45,776 bases of DNA. It comes from Actinomycetes bacterium. GTDB taxonomy: Bacteria; Actinomycetota; Coriobacteriia; Anaerosomatales; Anaerosomataceae. The translations under genes were made by a program, and so were the position numbers. Location of the stretch: the NCBI GenBank assembly GCA_021373175.1, contig JAJFTE010000100.1, positions 1 to 45,776 on the forward strand, given 5' to 3'. Of the stretch, positions 17,024 to 24,606 are shown one piece after another; within the stretch, counting starts at the first letter, position 1, and every line of letters starts with the position of its first letter. The notes beneath the pieces are model-generated. The model made no database searches. It was not told the origin of the DNA and saw nothing but the letters and a program-made list of their open reading frames with translations.

Positions 17024-17508
17024 TACCGCTCACCCCCTGTGATCGCGAGAACCGCCACGAGGCCCGCAAGCAGCAGGCCACCGACGATCTCGAAGTGCGG
17101 CAGTAGTGCGCCGAGGAGCATGTCGCCCACGGCGGGAATCCCCGCGCCCGCAACGGACGCGGTACCCGGGGCAACGACGCCCGAGAGCCCGAAGACGAGC
17201 AGGCCGAAGAGCGCGAGAGCCACCACGGCGGCGCCGAAGGTATTCCGGTTGCTCAGAACCGGTTCGGATTCCACCGAACGGTGGACGGTCATGATGGCGA
17301 CGACGACCAAGACAAGCACGCCGCCAACGTAGATGAAGATCTCGGCGATGGCCAGAAACGTTGCCCCGTAGAAGAGGTAGTAACCAGCCACCGAGAGCAG
17401 GAACGCGCCAAGGCCGAGCACAAGGCGCATGACGTCGCGCGTGGAGATCACGACGATGGCGCCGGTGATCGCTACGGCGGCGAGGAGATAGAAGAGCACT
17501 GTGCTCAT
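17023..17508 (-). CDS. nuoJ: NADH-quinone oxidoreductase subunit J
   Basis: A 161-residue membrane subunit with about five spans and the conserved segment FLAIAEIFIYVGGVLVLVVV (helix 3, with the pi-bulge glycine region). ATG 17508 overlaps the stop of the large nuoI fusion by four bases (ATGA). Confidence 0.94.
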   Translation of the reverse strand: MSTVLFYLLAAVAITGAIVVISTRDVMRLVLGLGAFLLSVAGYYLFYGATFLAIAEIFIYVGGVLVLVVVAIMTVHRSVESEPVLSNRNTFGAAVVALALFGLLVFGLSGVVAPGTASVAGAGIPAVGDMLLGALLPHFEIVGGLLLAGLVAVLAITGGER

Positions 17509-19586
17509 GTGGTCTCCCCCTTCGAGGCATGGTCGGCTGCGGCGTCGGCGCCCGTTGCTCTGGTGCCGCTGACATCACGGAGCATCTCGCCCTTGTCGAA
17601 GAGCGTGAGGTCCCTGTTATAGAACGAGAGCTCGTATTGACCCGACATCTGAAGCGCACCCGTTGGGCATTGCTCGGCGCACAGACCACAGAAGCAGCAC
17701 TTGGAAAGGTCGAGATCGTACTTGGTGACCATCCGGTCGCCAGGATCGTCCCGGCGCTCAACGGTGATGCAGTAATCGGGACACGTCCGAGCGCAGAAGG
17801 TGCATCCCACACAGATGTTCGTCTCACAGCGTAGGCAGCGAGCACCCTCCGCGAGACCCTCTTCGACGGTAAGCCCCAACTCCACGTTCCGGAAGTCCTT
17901 CGACCGCTCGTCCGGATCGGAGAACGGCATCACGGCACGCAGCCGTGAAGGTTCTACGTGATCGAGGTTCGCGGGAGCGTATTTGTCGTAGGCAAGCAGC
18001 GTGCGGGCGACACGGTCATCGCTCACGCTCTCGCCGGACAAGAAGCGGTGGACCGACGTTGCAGCTTCGTGGCCGGTCGCTATCGAAGCGATGGCGCTGC
18101 CCGGTCCGGTCACGCACTCGCCCGAGGCGAAGATCTTCGGCACGGCCGTCGTGAACACCGAACGGTCGGAAGGGAGGTTGCCCCGCTGGTCGAGCTCAAG
18201 GCCCGTTCCGGCGACGATGTCTTTGAGGTCAGAACCCTGGCCGATCGCCATCACCACCGATTGCACGCTCAGTTCCGTGAAATCATCGCCGAACGTAGGA
18301 TTGAACCGGCCGGTCTCGTCGAAGACAGACAGGCACGTCTGAAGGCGCATGCCCCTCACGTGGTTGCTCTCGTCCACCAGCACTTCGTTCGGGCCGTTGC
18401 CGCACATCATCACAACGCCCTCGTCGAGTGCCTCTTCGACTTCCCACGGGTGCGCCGGGAGCTGCTCATCCGACTCGAGCGAGGCCATGTAGACCGTCTT
18501 GGCGCCCACTCGCAGAGCGCACCGAGCCGCGTCGACGGCCACGTTGCCGCCTCCGATCACGAGAACGTTCTGACCGCGCACGCCCGCTTCGCCCCTATAG
18601 TTCGAGTCCTTAAGGAAGTCGAGGGCTCCCCGCACGCCGATCGCGTCCTGGCCTTTCACCCCGGGGAAGCGGCTGATCTGCAGGCCGGCAGCGATGATGA
18701 TCGCGTCGTAATCGGCCATGAGTTGCTCGGGAGAGATGTCCACGCCGATCTTCGTACTGCATTGGATCTCGACACCCATCGTGACAAGGTCGTCGATCTC
18801 GCCGTGAAGGATGTCACGCGGCAGGCGGTACGCCGGGATGCCGTAGTAGAGCGCCCCACCCGGTTTGTCTTCCTTCTCGAAGATCTTGACCTCGTAGCCG
18901 AGCTTGACGAGATCGTACGCGGCGGCCAGGCCAGAGGGACCCGAACCGATGATGGCGACCTTCTTGCCCCGCGTCTTGGGCAGCGGCTTCACGTACTGGG
19001 CCTTCACCGGGTTCCACTGCTCGTAAGCCACCCGGTGCAGCGGCCGGATCGCGATAGGCTCGTCGTAGAAGTTGCGCTTGCACGCCGTCTCGCACGGGTG
19101 GTGACAGATGCGACCGAGCGTCCCGGGCATGATGTTGCGCTCGCGGACCAGCTGGTACGCCTCGACCCACCGGCCCTCGGCGGCGTGATAGTTCTGGCCA
19201 CGCGCATCCACGTTGGCCGGACAGTTGCCCTGGCACGGCGCCAGGTGGTCCGTCGCATACGCGTCGGCGATGAGCCCGTTGTACTCGAGCGAAGACGCCT
19301 CCATGAGCGGAACCTCTGTGGTGCCCATAGCGCTCACGAGACGAGGAGCACCGCGCCAGCGCTCGGGCATCGGTGCCTTCTCGCGCGGGTATTGGATAGT
19401 AACGGGCTTAGTGAATGCATGCTTTGCGGTGATGCCAAGGCCGGTAGCCAGCGACTTCCACGCGCCGACGAAACCCGCGACGCCCGCTTGATCGGTGGTA
19501 GCCGCCGAAACGGTACCCTGCGTCACCTTCGGCTCGGACGATTCTCCGGTGTCGATCTCCGGTGTGTCGACGTCATCTACAGCCAT
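17505..19586 (-). CDS. nuoI: NuoI with an inserted GltD-type NAD(P)H oxidoreductase
   Basis: At 693 residues this is roughly four times a normal NuoI. Residues 39-84 are the NuoI N-terminus (AWKSLATGLGITAKHAFTKP, then TIQYPREKAPMPERWRG). A GltD-like flavoprotein follows: Fe-S cysteines C118, C122, C161, C165 and C169; FAD loop GSGPSG (214-219); a second nucleotide loop GGGNVA (345-350); and ASGECVTGPGS near 487-497. NuoI then resumes with two [4Fe-4S] motifs, C592/C595/C598/C602 and C630/C633/C636/C640, plus a linker pair C584/C587, ending ELSFYNRDLTLFDKGEML. It occupies the nuoI slot between nuoH and nuoJ, overlapping nuoH by 10 bp. Since nuoEFG are absent, the insert probably takes electrons from NAD(P)H and passes them to the NuoI clusters; that is inference. 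Confidence 0.92.
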   Translation of the reverse strand: MAVDDVDTPEIDTGESSEPKVTQGTVSAATTDQAGVAGFVGAWKSLATGLGITAKHAFTKPVTIQYPREKAPMPERWRGAPRLVSAMGTTEVPLMEASSLEYNGLIADAYATDHLAPCQGNCPANVDARGQNYHAAEGRWVEAYQLVRERNIMPGTLGRICHHPCETACKRNFYDEPIAIRPLHRVAYEQWNPVKAQYVKPLPKTRGKKVAIIGSGPSGLAAAYDLVKLGYEVKIFEKEDKPGGALYYGIPAYRLPRDILHGEIDDLVTMGVEIQCSTKIGVDISPEQLMADYDAIIIAAGLQISRFPGVKGQDAIGVRGALDFLKDSNYRGEAGVRGQNVLVIGGGNVAVDAARCALRVGAKTVYMASLESDEQLPAHPWEVEEALDEGVVMMCGNGPNEVLVDESNHVRGMRLQTCLSVFDETGRFNPTFGDDFTELSVQSVVMAIGQGSDLKDIVAGTGLELDQRGNLPSDRSVFTTAVPKIFASGECVTGPGSAIASIATGHEAATSVHRFLSGESVSDDRVARTLLAYDKYAPANLDHVEPSRLRAVMPFSDPDERSKDFRNVELGLTVEEGLAEGARCLRCETNICVGCTFCARTCPDYCITVERRDDPGDRMVTKYDLDLSKCCFCGLCAEQCPTGALQMSGQYELSFYNRDLTLFDKGEMLRDVSGTRATGADAAADHASKGETT

Positions 19587-20527
19587 GCGATCACCACCCC
19601 AACGATCACGATCTGCACCAGTGCCATGGGTGTAAGCACCTTCCAAGAGGTAGCCATGAGCTGATCCGGACGCATGCGGGGGAAGGTCCACTTCGCCCAC
19701 ATGAACGCGATAACAAGCAGGACGGTCTTGACGAGCAGCACCAGCACACCCAGCACGCCGGAAAGCGGCCACGTGCCGCCGAGGAAGACCACCGAGCCGA
19801 AGAGCGCGGCTGCGGTCATGCCGCCATACTCGGACATCATGAACATGGCCCAGCGAATGCCGCTGTAGTCGGTGAAGTAGCCGCCAACGAGCTCGGAGTC
19901 ACACTCGGCCAGGTCGAACGGCCCGCGGTTGAGCTCGGCGATCGATGCGATGAAGTACACCACGAACGCGATCAGCGTGACCGGCAGCCACCAGATCCTC
20001 CATTCGCCCATCAGCGTCACTGGCTGCATGGTGCCGGCGAGCATCACGACAGCGAGGACCGAAAGCGATCGCGGGACCTCGTAAGAGATCATCTGCGCCG
20101 CGCCCCGGAGTCCGCCGAGCGATGCGTACGTGTTGCGCTGCGACCAGCCAGCGAAAAGAACGCCGAGCACGGAGATCGAGGGGACCGCGAGGAAGAACAG
20201 GATGCCGATCGACGTATCGAGCGGTGCCCAGCCGGCGGCGAACGGGATTATCACCAACGAGGAGATGATCGGCGTGGTCATGAAGAGCGGGGCGATGTTG
20301 AACAGGCCCCGCCGCGCCTGCTTAGGATGGATGTCCTCTTTGGTGAGCAGCTTGAGCAGGTCGTACACGAGCTGGAAGATGCCGAAGACCGGCGCCGTGT
20401 TCGGCCCGTAACGCTTCTGGATGTGGCCGGCGACTTTCCGCTCGCCCCAGACGCCCAAGATCGTGGAGATCCCGACAAGAACGCCCGCACCGAGGCCCCA
20501 GACAACGCCACCCCAGTAGCCGGTCAT
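19577..20527 (-). CDS. nuoH: NADH-quinone oxidoreductase subunit H
   Basis: NuoH joins the peripheral and membrane arms and helps form the quinone chamber. The 316-residue, about eight-span protein has GERKVAGHIQKRYGPN, ISYEVPRSLSVLAVVM, the acidic loop AELNRGPFDLAECDSELVGG (E-rich loop 1-type region) and FPRMRPDQLMATSWKVL. ATG 20527 overlaps the nuoD stop by four bases. Confidence 0.95.
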   Translation of the reverse strand: MTGYWGGVVWGLGAGVLVGISTILGVWGERKVAGHIQKRYGPNTAPVFGIFQLVYDLLKLLTKEDIHPKQARRGLFNIAPLFMTTPIISSLVIIPFAAGWAPLDTSIGILFFLAVPSISVLGVLFAGWSQRNTYASLGGLRGAAQMISYEVPRSLSVLAVVMLAGTMQPVTLMGEWRIWWLPVTLIAFVVYFIASIAELNRGPFDLAECDSELVGGYFTDYSGIRWAMFMMSEYGGMTAAALFGSVVFLGGTWPLSGVLGVLVLLVKTVLLVIAFMWAKWTFPRMRPDQLMATSWKVLTPMALVQIVIVGVVIAWL

Positions 20528-21672
20528 CGGTCCACCTCCCCAAAGACGGGGTCGAATGACCCGACGATGATCACGAGATCAGAGATCGTGTGGCCGACGG
20601 CCAACGTTCCTACCACCGACAGGTTCGTGAAGGCGGGAGAACGGACTTTCATCCTCCAGGGACGAACGCTCCCGTCAGAGACCAGGTACACGCCAAGCGT
20701 GCCACGTGCGGACTCTATTCGCTCGTACACTTCGCCCGCAGGCGGTGCGATGAGGCGCGGGATCGATGGGGCCGTCGTGCGTCCCGGCTCCATTTGGTCG
20801 AGCGCCTGCTCGATGATGCGAAGCGACTCGTAACACTCAAGCAGCCGGCAGCGCGAGCGCTCAAAGGAGTCTCCGCTCTCGCCCACCACAACATCGAAGC
20901 TGAACCTGTCGTAGACCGAGTACGGCTCGTCACGACGCAGGTCGAAGTCGACACCGCTTGCGCGGAGACTCGGCCCTGTCACACCGGCGGCGATCGCGTC
21001 TTCAGCTGATAGAACGCCGATGCCCTTGGTGCGGTCCTTGGCGATCACGTTGCCGAAGAAGAGCCGGTCGAGCTCCTCAAGCGCCGCGGGTGTCTTCTTA
21101 CACAACGCGCGAAGATCCTCGACCCAGCCGTCCTCGGGAATGTCAAACGACACACCGCCGGGACGCACGTAGTTGTAGGTGAGCCGAGAGCCCGAGAGGC
21201 GGGCAAGCAGATCGACGACCTGCTCCCGGATCCAGAACGCCAGCACGAAGAACGACGTGGCGCCCGCGTCGTTGCCGGCGGATCCCACTGCCATCATGTG
21301 GCTCGCAACCCGCTGCAGCTCGCAGGTGATCACGCGCAGATACTCGGCGCGCTCGGGCACTGTGATGCCCATGAGCTTTTCAACCGCGCGGGAGTACGCC
21401 CAGTTGTTGTACATGGAACCCACGTAATCCAGACGGTCAGTGAGCGGCACGACCTGGAGGTACGTGCGGTTCTCGGCGATCTTCTCGATGCCCCGGTGAA
21501 GATAGCCGATGACCAGATCGGCCTCCGTCACGACCTCACCATCGAGGTGCGTGATGATGCGACACACCCCGTGAGTGGAGGGGTGCGACGGCCCGACGTT
21601 GACCACCATCTCGCGGACGGAAGGACCGTCGCTTACGATCTCGGCGGCAGTGCCCTGTGCGTCATTCGTCAT
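20524..21672 (-). CDS. nuoD: NADH-quinone oxidoreductase subunit D
   Basis: The 382-residue peripheral-arm subunit forms part of the quinone site with NuoB. It has VNVGPSHPSTHGVCR (the conserved His pair loop), IGYLHRGIEKIAENRTY, YNNWAYSRAVEKL, a conserved YNYVRPGGVSFDIP and the C-terminal RSPAFTNLSVVGTLAVGH and SFDPVFGEVDR. The cysteines of true hydrogenase large subunits are missing, as expected for complex I. It lies 12 bp after nuoC. Confidence 0.95.
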   Translation of the reverse strand: MTNDAQGTAAEIVSDGPSVREMVVNVGPSHPSTHGVCRIITHLDGEVVTEADLVIGYLHRGIEKIAENRTYLQVVPLTDRLDYVGSMYNNWAYSRAVEKLMGITVPERAEYLRVITCELQRVASHMMAVGSAGNDAGATSFFVLAFWIREQVVDLLARLSGSRLTYNYVRPGGVSFDIPEDGWVEDLRALCKKTPAALEELDRLFFGNVIAKDRTKGIGVLSAEDAIAAGVTGPSLRASGVDFDLRRDEPYSVYDRFSFDVVVGESGDSFERSRCRLLECYESLRIIEQALDQMEPGRTTAPSIPRLIAPPAGEVYERIESARGTLGVYLVSDGSVRPWRMKVRSPAFTNLSVVGTLAVGHTISDLVIIVGSFDPVFGEVDR

Positions 21673-21684
21673 TCGTCACACCTC

Positions 21685-22146
21685 CTAGATGTAGTCGGGA
21701 CGAGGGATGATGTTCTCGTCGACGTAGTCTTTGCGAAGCGGCGACCCCTCGAAATCAAACGGCATCATGATCCGCCGCAGGTCGGGATGACCCCTGAACT
21801 CGATGCCGAACAGATCGTAGACCTCACGCTCGAGCCAATCGGCGGCCGTATAGAGATCCACCATCGACGCCACCCATGCGGCATCTCTTGGCACGAACGT
21901 CCTCACCCAGATGACGACCTTCATTCCGAGAGAGTGAAGGATGTAGACCACTTCCAGGTTCTCGCCGCGGTCCACCGCGGTAACCATTTCAAACTGATTG
22001 AAGCCGAATCCCTTCAGCCTCTCGATGGTGTCATGCACGACATCGGAGGACACCGTCACAACGGCCTCTCCCTTGTCAATCGAGAACGACGAGGCCAGAT
22101 CCGGAAACTCTTTCAGGAGCCGTTCGCTCAGATCCTCGGCTTTCAC
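21685..22146 (-). CDS. nuoC: NADH-quinone oxidoreductase subunit C
   Basis: A 153-residue, 30-kDa-subunit family protein of the peripheral arm. The C-terminal signature is clear: [20 protein letters not shown] and [14 protein letters not shown]. NuoC and NuoD are separate here, not fused. ATG 22146 overlaps the nuoB stop (ATGA). Confidence 0.94.
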   Translation of the reverse strand: MKAEDLSERLLKEFPDLASSFSIDKGEAVVTVSSDVVHDTIERLKGFGFNQFEMVTAVDRGENLEVVYILHSLGMKVVIWVRTFVPRDAAWVASMVDLYTAADWLEREVYDLFGIEFRGHPDLRRIMMPFDFEGSPLRKDYVDENIIPRPDYI

Positions 22147-22721
22147 GCGCTTTCACCTCGATCCTCAATAGCAACGCGGGGCGAGGACGTGGGCAGGAGG
22201 AGCTTGTGCTCGTAGGTGCGCCCCCCGGCGACTGACTCGTTGCGAATCTTGTCACGCAGCTGCAGGATCGCATCCTGAAGGGCCTCCGGGCGTGGGGGGC
22301 AGCCGGCGATATAGACGTCCACCGGAAGGAACGAGTCCACGCCGGGCATGACTGCATACGTGTCGTAATGGAAGATCCCGCCCGAAACCGTGCAGTTGCC
22401 CATTGCGATGCACCAGCGCGGCTCGGCCATCTGCTCCCAGACGCGCAGGACTGCGGGTGCCATCTTTCGGGAGATCGTCCCGGCAACGACCATCACGTCA
22501 ACGGAGCGCGGGTCGGCTCGGGGAAACGTGCCGTGCCGGTCGAGGTCGAACTTGGAGAACGAAGATGCGATGAGTTCCATCGCGCAACACGCTGTGCCCA
22601 TAGGCTGGGACCACAGCGAGTGACCCCGGCTCCAGTCGAGCAGTGCGTCGAACGAAGTGAGGATGACACTGCCCCCGGGCATCTTCTCAAGCGTCTGGCC
22701 GAGGTCGTCGATTATCGCCAC
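22143..22721 (-). CDS. nuoB: NADH-quinone oxidoreductase subunit B
   Basis: NuoB carries cluster N2, the last Fe-S cluster before quinone. The 192-residue product has the paired cysteines in GTACCAMEL, a third in [13 protein letters not shown] and a fourth in [16 protein letters not shown] 22721 is preferred: GGGAG lies 7 nt upstream, whereas the in-frame ATG at 22742 has no ribosome site. It overlaps the end of nuoA by 10 bp. Confidence 0.94.
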   Translation of the reverse strand: MAIIDDLGQTLEKMPGGSVILTSFDALLDWSRGHSLWSQPMGTACCAMELIASSFSKFDLDRHGTFPRADPRSVDVMVVAGTISRKMAPAVLRVWEQMAEPRWCIAMGNCTVSGGIFHYDTYAVMPGVDSFLPVDVYIAGCPPRPEALQDAILQLRDKIRNESVAGGRTYEHKLLLPTSSPRVAIEDRGESA

Positions 22722-23095
22722 TGCAGCGCTCCCTTCTTCCATGCGTAGAACAGACCGAACGCGAGGAACGCGGCGAAAGCGCCACCCTCGATCAGCCCGG
22801 TGAGGGATCCCCGCAACCGGGTAGCGATTGCGAAGAGCAGGATCGATTCGGCGTCGAAGAGCACGAACAGCAACGCGATGGTGGAGAACCGTACGTTGTA
22901 GTTCGCGTGCGGCTCGCCGGCCTGTTCCATGCCACACTCGTACGGCAGGTTCTTGGCGGTGGATGGTCGCTTGGGCGCAAGGAGGCCACCCATTCCGATC
23001 ACCAAGCCGATGAAGCCGAGCGTGGCCGTGAGCAGGCCAAGAACAAACATCAGATTCTGCGATGCACCCAACTTCTCACCCCTCTTCAGACTCAT
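22712..23095 (-). CDS. nuoA: NADH-quinone oxidoreductase subunit A
   Basis: A 127-residue, three-span membrane subunit with the typical KNLPYECGMEQAGEPHANYN loop and FVLFDAESILLFAIA helix. It is the first gene of the operon. ATG 23095 gives an N-terminus of MSLKRGEKLG; an internal TTG at 23071, with AGGGGTGA just before it, is a credible alternative start and would shorten the protein by eight residues. Confidence 0.92.
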   Translation of the reverse strand: MSLKRGEKLGASQNLMFVLGLLTATLGFIGLVIGMGGLLAPKRPSTAKNLPYECGMEQAGEPHANYNVRFSTIALLFVLFDAESILLFAIATRLRGSLTGLIEGGAFAAFLAFGLFYAWKKGALQWR

Positions 23096-23143
23096 ATCCG
23101 ATCAGAGCACACGCTGAACCTTTACCCATAAGGTACGCCGCAA

Positions 23144-23168
23144 GGCTGGAAGCGCTCGGCTTCCAGCC
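23144..23168 (-). terminator. Strong hairpin upstream of nuoA
   Basis: Perfect 10-bp arms GGCTGGAAGC and GCTTCCAGCC around a five-base loop, between the SDR stop and nuoA. No U-tract follows. It may end the SDR transcript or act as a leader element for nuo. Confidence 0.45.
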
Positions 23169-23182
23169 CCACTGCGTATCAA

Positions 23183-23200
23183 TCGGCCTCGAAAGGCCGA
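23183..23200 (-). terminator. Second hairpin after the SDR gene
   Basis: Perfect 7-bp arms TCGGCCT and AGGCCGA around a stable four-base CGAA-type loop, 20 bp after the SDR stop. With the neighbouring 10-bp hairpin it forms a tandem structure; U-tract absent. Confidence 0.45.
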
Positions 23201-23220
23201 ACCTTACTGCATTTCCAGGC

Positions 23221-23976
23221 TTAGCGAGTCGTCCAGCCGCCGTCTACAACAAGCAGCGAACCGGTCGAGAAACTGGACTCGTCGGAAGCAAGGAAGAGCG
23301 CCGCGGCGGCCATCTCTTCCGGCTTGCCCCAGCGAGGCATGAGCTGACCGCTCTTGATGAGCGCGTCTGTGGCCTCATCGGCCGCCAGGTCCTTGGTCAT
23401 GCCGGTGAGAATGCCACCCGGACAGAACGCGTTGATGCGAAGCCCCTGGCCCGAGAACTCGGCAGCAAGCTGGCGCGTAACGCCAACGACGCCGTGCTTG
23501 GACGCGGTGTAGGCCACGCCGCCGCCGTTGGCGACGAGCCCGGCGATGGACGCCGTGTTGACGATGGAGCCCTTGCCGTTCTTGAGCATCTCCGGAATGA
23601 CCCGGCGAGCGACAAGGAAGACGCCCTTCAGGTTGATGCCGATCACGCGGTCCCACAGCGCGTCATCGGTATCGAGGGTGGGAGTGAACCCGTCGAAAAC
23701 ACCCGCGTTGTTGCACAGGACGTCGATCTTGCCATACGCGTCGGCTACGGCGGTGACCATGCGGTCGACGTCGGCAGTCTTCGAAACGTCACAGGCGACG
23801 CTCATGCCCTCGCCACCGGCAGCCTTGAGCATGCTGACGGTCTCCTCGGCGGTAGCGGCCATGTAATCAACTGCAGCGACCTTGGCACCCTCTTTCGCGA
23901 AGCGCAGCGATATCGCGCGTCCGATACCTGACCCCGCCCCGGTGACGATTGCGACCTTGCCTTCTAGTGCGCCCAT
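23221..23976 (-). CDS. Short-chain dehydrogenase/reductase (SDR) family oxidoreductase
   Basis: A 251-residue classical SDR. It has the nucleotide-binding motif TGAGSGIG (12-19), an acidic residue in AAVDYMAA after the second strand that suggests NAD(H) preference, NNAG, the serine NTASIAG, the catalytic pair YTASK, and the C-terminal [18 protein letters not shown] precedes ATG 23976. Substrate cannot be told; 3-oxoacyl-ACP reductase-like and sugar/alcohol dehydrogenases share this form. It lies upstream of nuoA, separated by two hairpins, so it is probably its own transcript. Confidence 0.88.
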   Translation of the reverse strand: MGALEGKVAIVTGAGSGIGRAISLRFAKEGAKVAAVDYMAATAEETVSMLKAAGGEGMSVACDVSKTADVDRMVTAVADAYGKIDVLCNNAGVFDGFTPTLDTDDALWDRVIGINLKGVFLVARRVIPEMLKNGKGSIVNTASIAGLVANGGGVAYTASKHGVVGVTRQLAAEFSGQGLRINAFCPGGILTGMTKDLAADEATDALIKSGQLMPRWGKPEEMAAAALFLASDESSFSTGSLLVVDGGWTTR

Positions 23977-24257
23977 GTTGAACCCCTTTCTCGGATTCTC
24001 CGATGCCGTTCTACGGCACCATTGGTACTCGAGAAACTTTACAACTATTGTTACTACCGCGCAACAGACTTTCCGTAAGCCTTGTTACAATCTCTGGTCT
24101 TTTTCCGTGTCAGTTCAAGGCGCGGCCCGGCAGATGAGCCACTCTGTGCTCGTAGTGGCGGATAGCTTCCCCGGTCCAATCTCACAAGAGGTTCGAGGAG
24201 GGCGGCGATGAGCGGGGTGAGAGACGCTTGGCCGGTCAGTCGATCACCGATTCTGAC
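23977..24257. other. Non-coding region upstream of the SDR gene
   Basis: This stretch has no convincing gene. The first 120 bp are AT-richer than the surroundings and hold a candidate SDR promoter and two copies of TTGTTAC (24048 and 24082). Beyond that lie short frames without family likeness. Confidence 0.4.
24036..24064 (-). promoter_or_regulatory. Possible promoter of the SDR gene
   Basis: On the minus strand TTGCGC (3/6) and TAAAGT (4/6) are separated by 17 bp, about 60 bp before the SDR start, in an AT-rich patch. Weak by consensus, supported mainly by position. Confidence 0.3.
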
Positions 24258-24497
24258 TCACTGCTGCCGAGGGGATATCTGCTCAGCACCGCCCCTGACT
24301 GTCGCGCTGAGCACAGCCAGCGTTTCGGCGACAATGGCGACAGCAGCAGCGGCAAGCACGTCGGAGAAACGCTCGAGCATCTGCTCGATGAGGCCCGAGC
24401 CGCCAGGCATCGGGTCCCGGAGCACCGCATCGACCTCCTCCCGATCGACATGACCGATCACCAGCAGCCGAAGGTCATTGCGGTCATTGCGATGCAT
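24258..24497 (-). CDS. Possible small hypothetical protein
   Basis: A 79-residue frame starts at ATG 24497 (MHRNDRNDLRLLVIGHVDRE) after a strong GGAGGGAGGGAC ribosome site. It has an amphipathic, Ala/Val-rich C-terminal half (DVLAAAAVAIVAETLAVLSA) that could be a helix. No family is recognised. It is divergent from the ABC exporter, with 109 bp between the starts, so it could be a local regulator or membrane-associated peptide. It ends in TGA, after which the same frame stays open for about 68 more codons. Confidence 0.4.
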   Translation of the reverse strand: MHRNDRNDLRLLVIGHVDREEVDAVLRDPMPGGSGLIEQMLERFSDVLAAAAVAIVAETLAVLSATVRGGAEQISPRQQ

Positions 24498-24606
24498 GTC
24501 CCTCCCTCCCCTTCTCTTCGCGATTCGCGCTACACTGTCTCAGGTCGAAATCCCGGCGCAAGACCCGTCGCCGAAATCCGCGCAGAATCAGAAGGGAACC
24601 TGAAGC

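Noticed and set aside
17505-19586. Plain glutamate synthase small subunit (GltD) annotation
   Set aside because: Both ends are NuoI sequence, the gene lies in the nuoI position, and no gltB is nearby.
22722-22937. Longer NuoB starting inside nuoA
   Set aside because: Sequence upstream of GTG 22721 is the nuoA gene read in another frame.
23977-24257. Short plus-strand frames before the ABC exporter (for example from 24134 and 24208)
   Set aside because: Their products look like random GC-rich translation and have no family motif.
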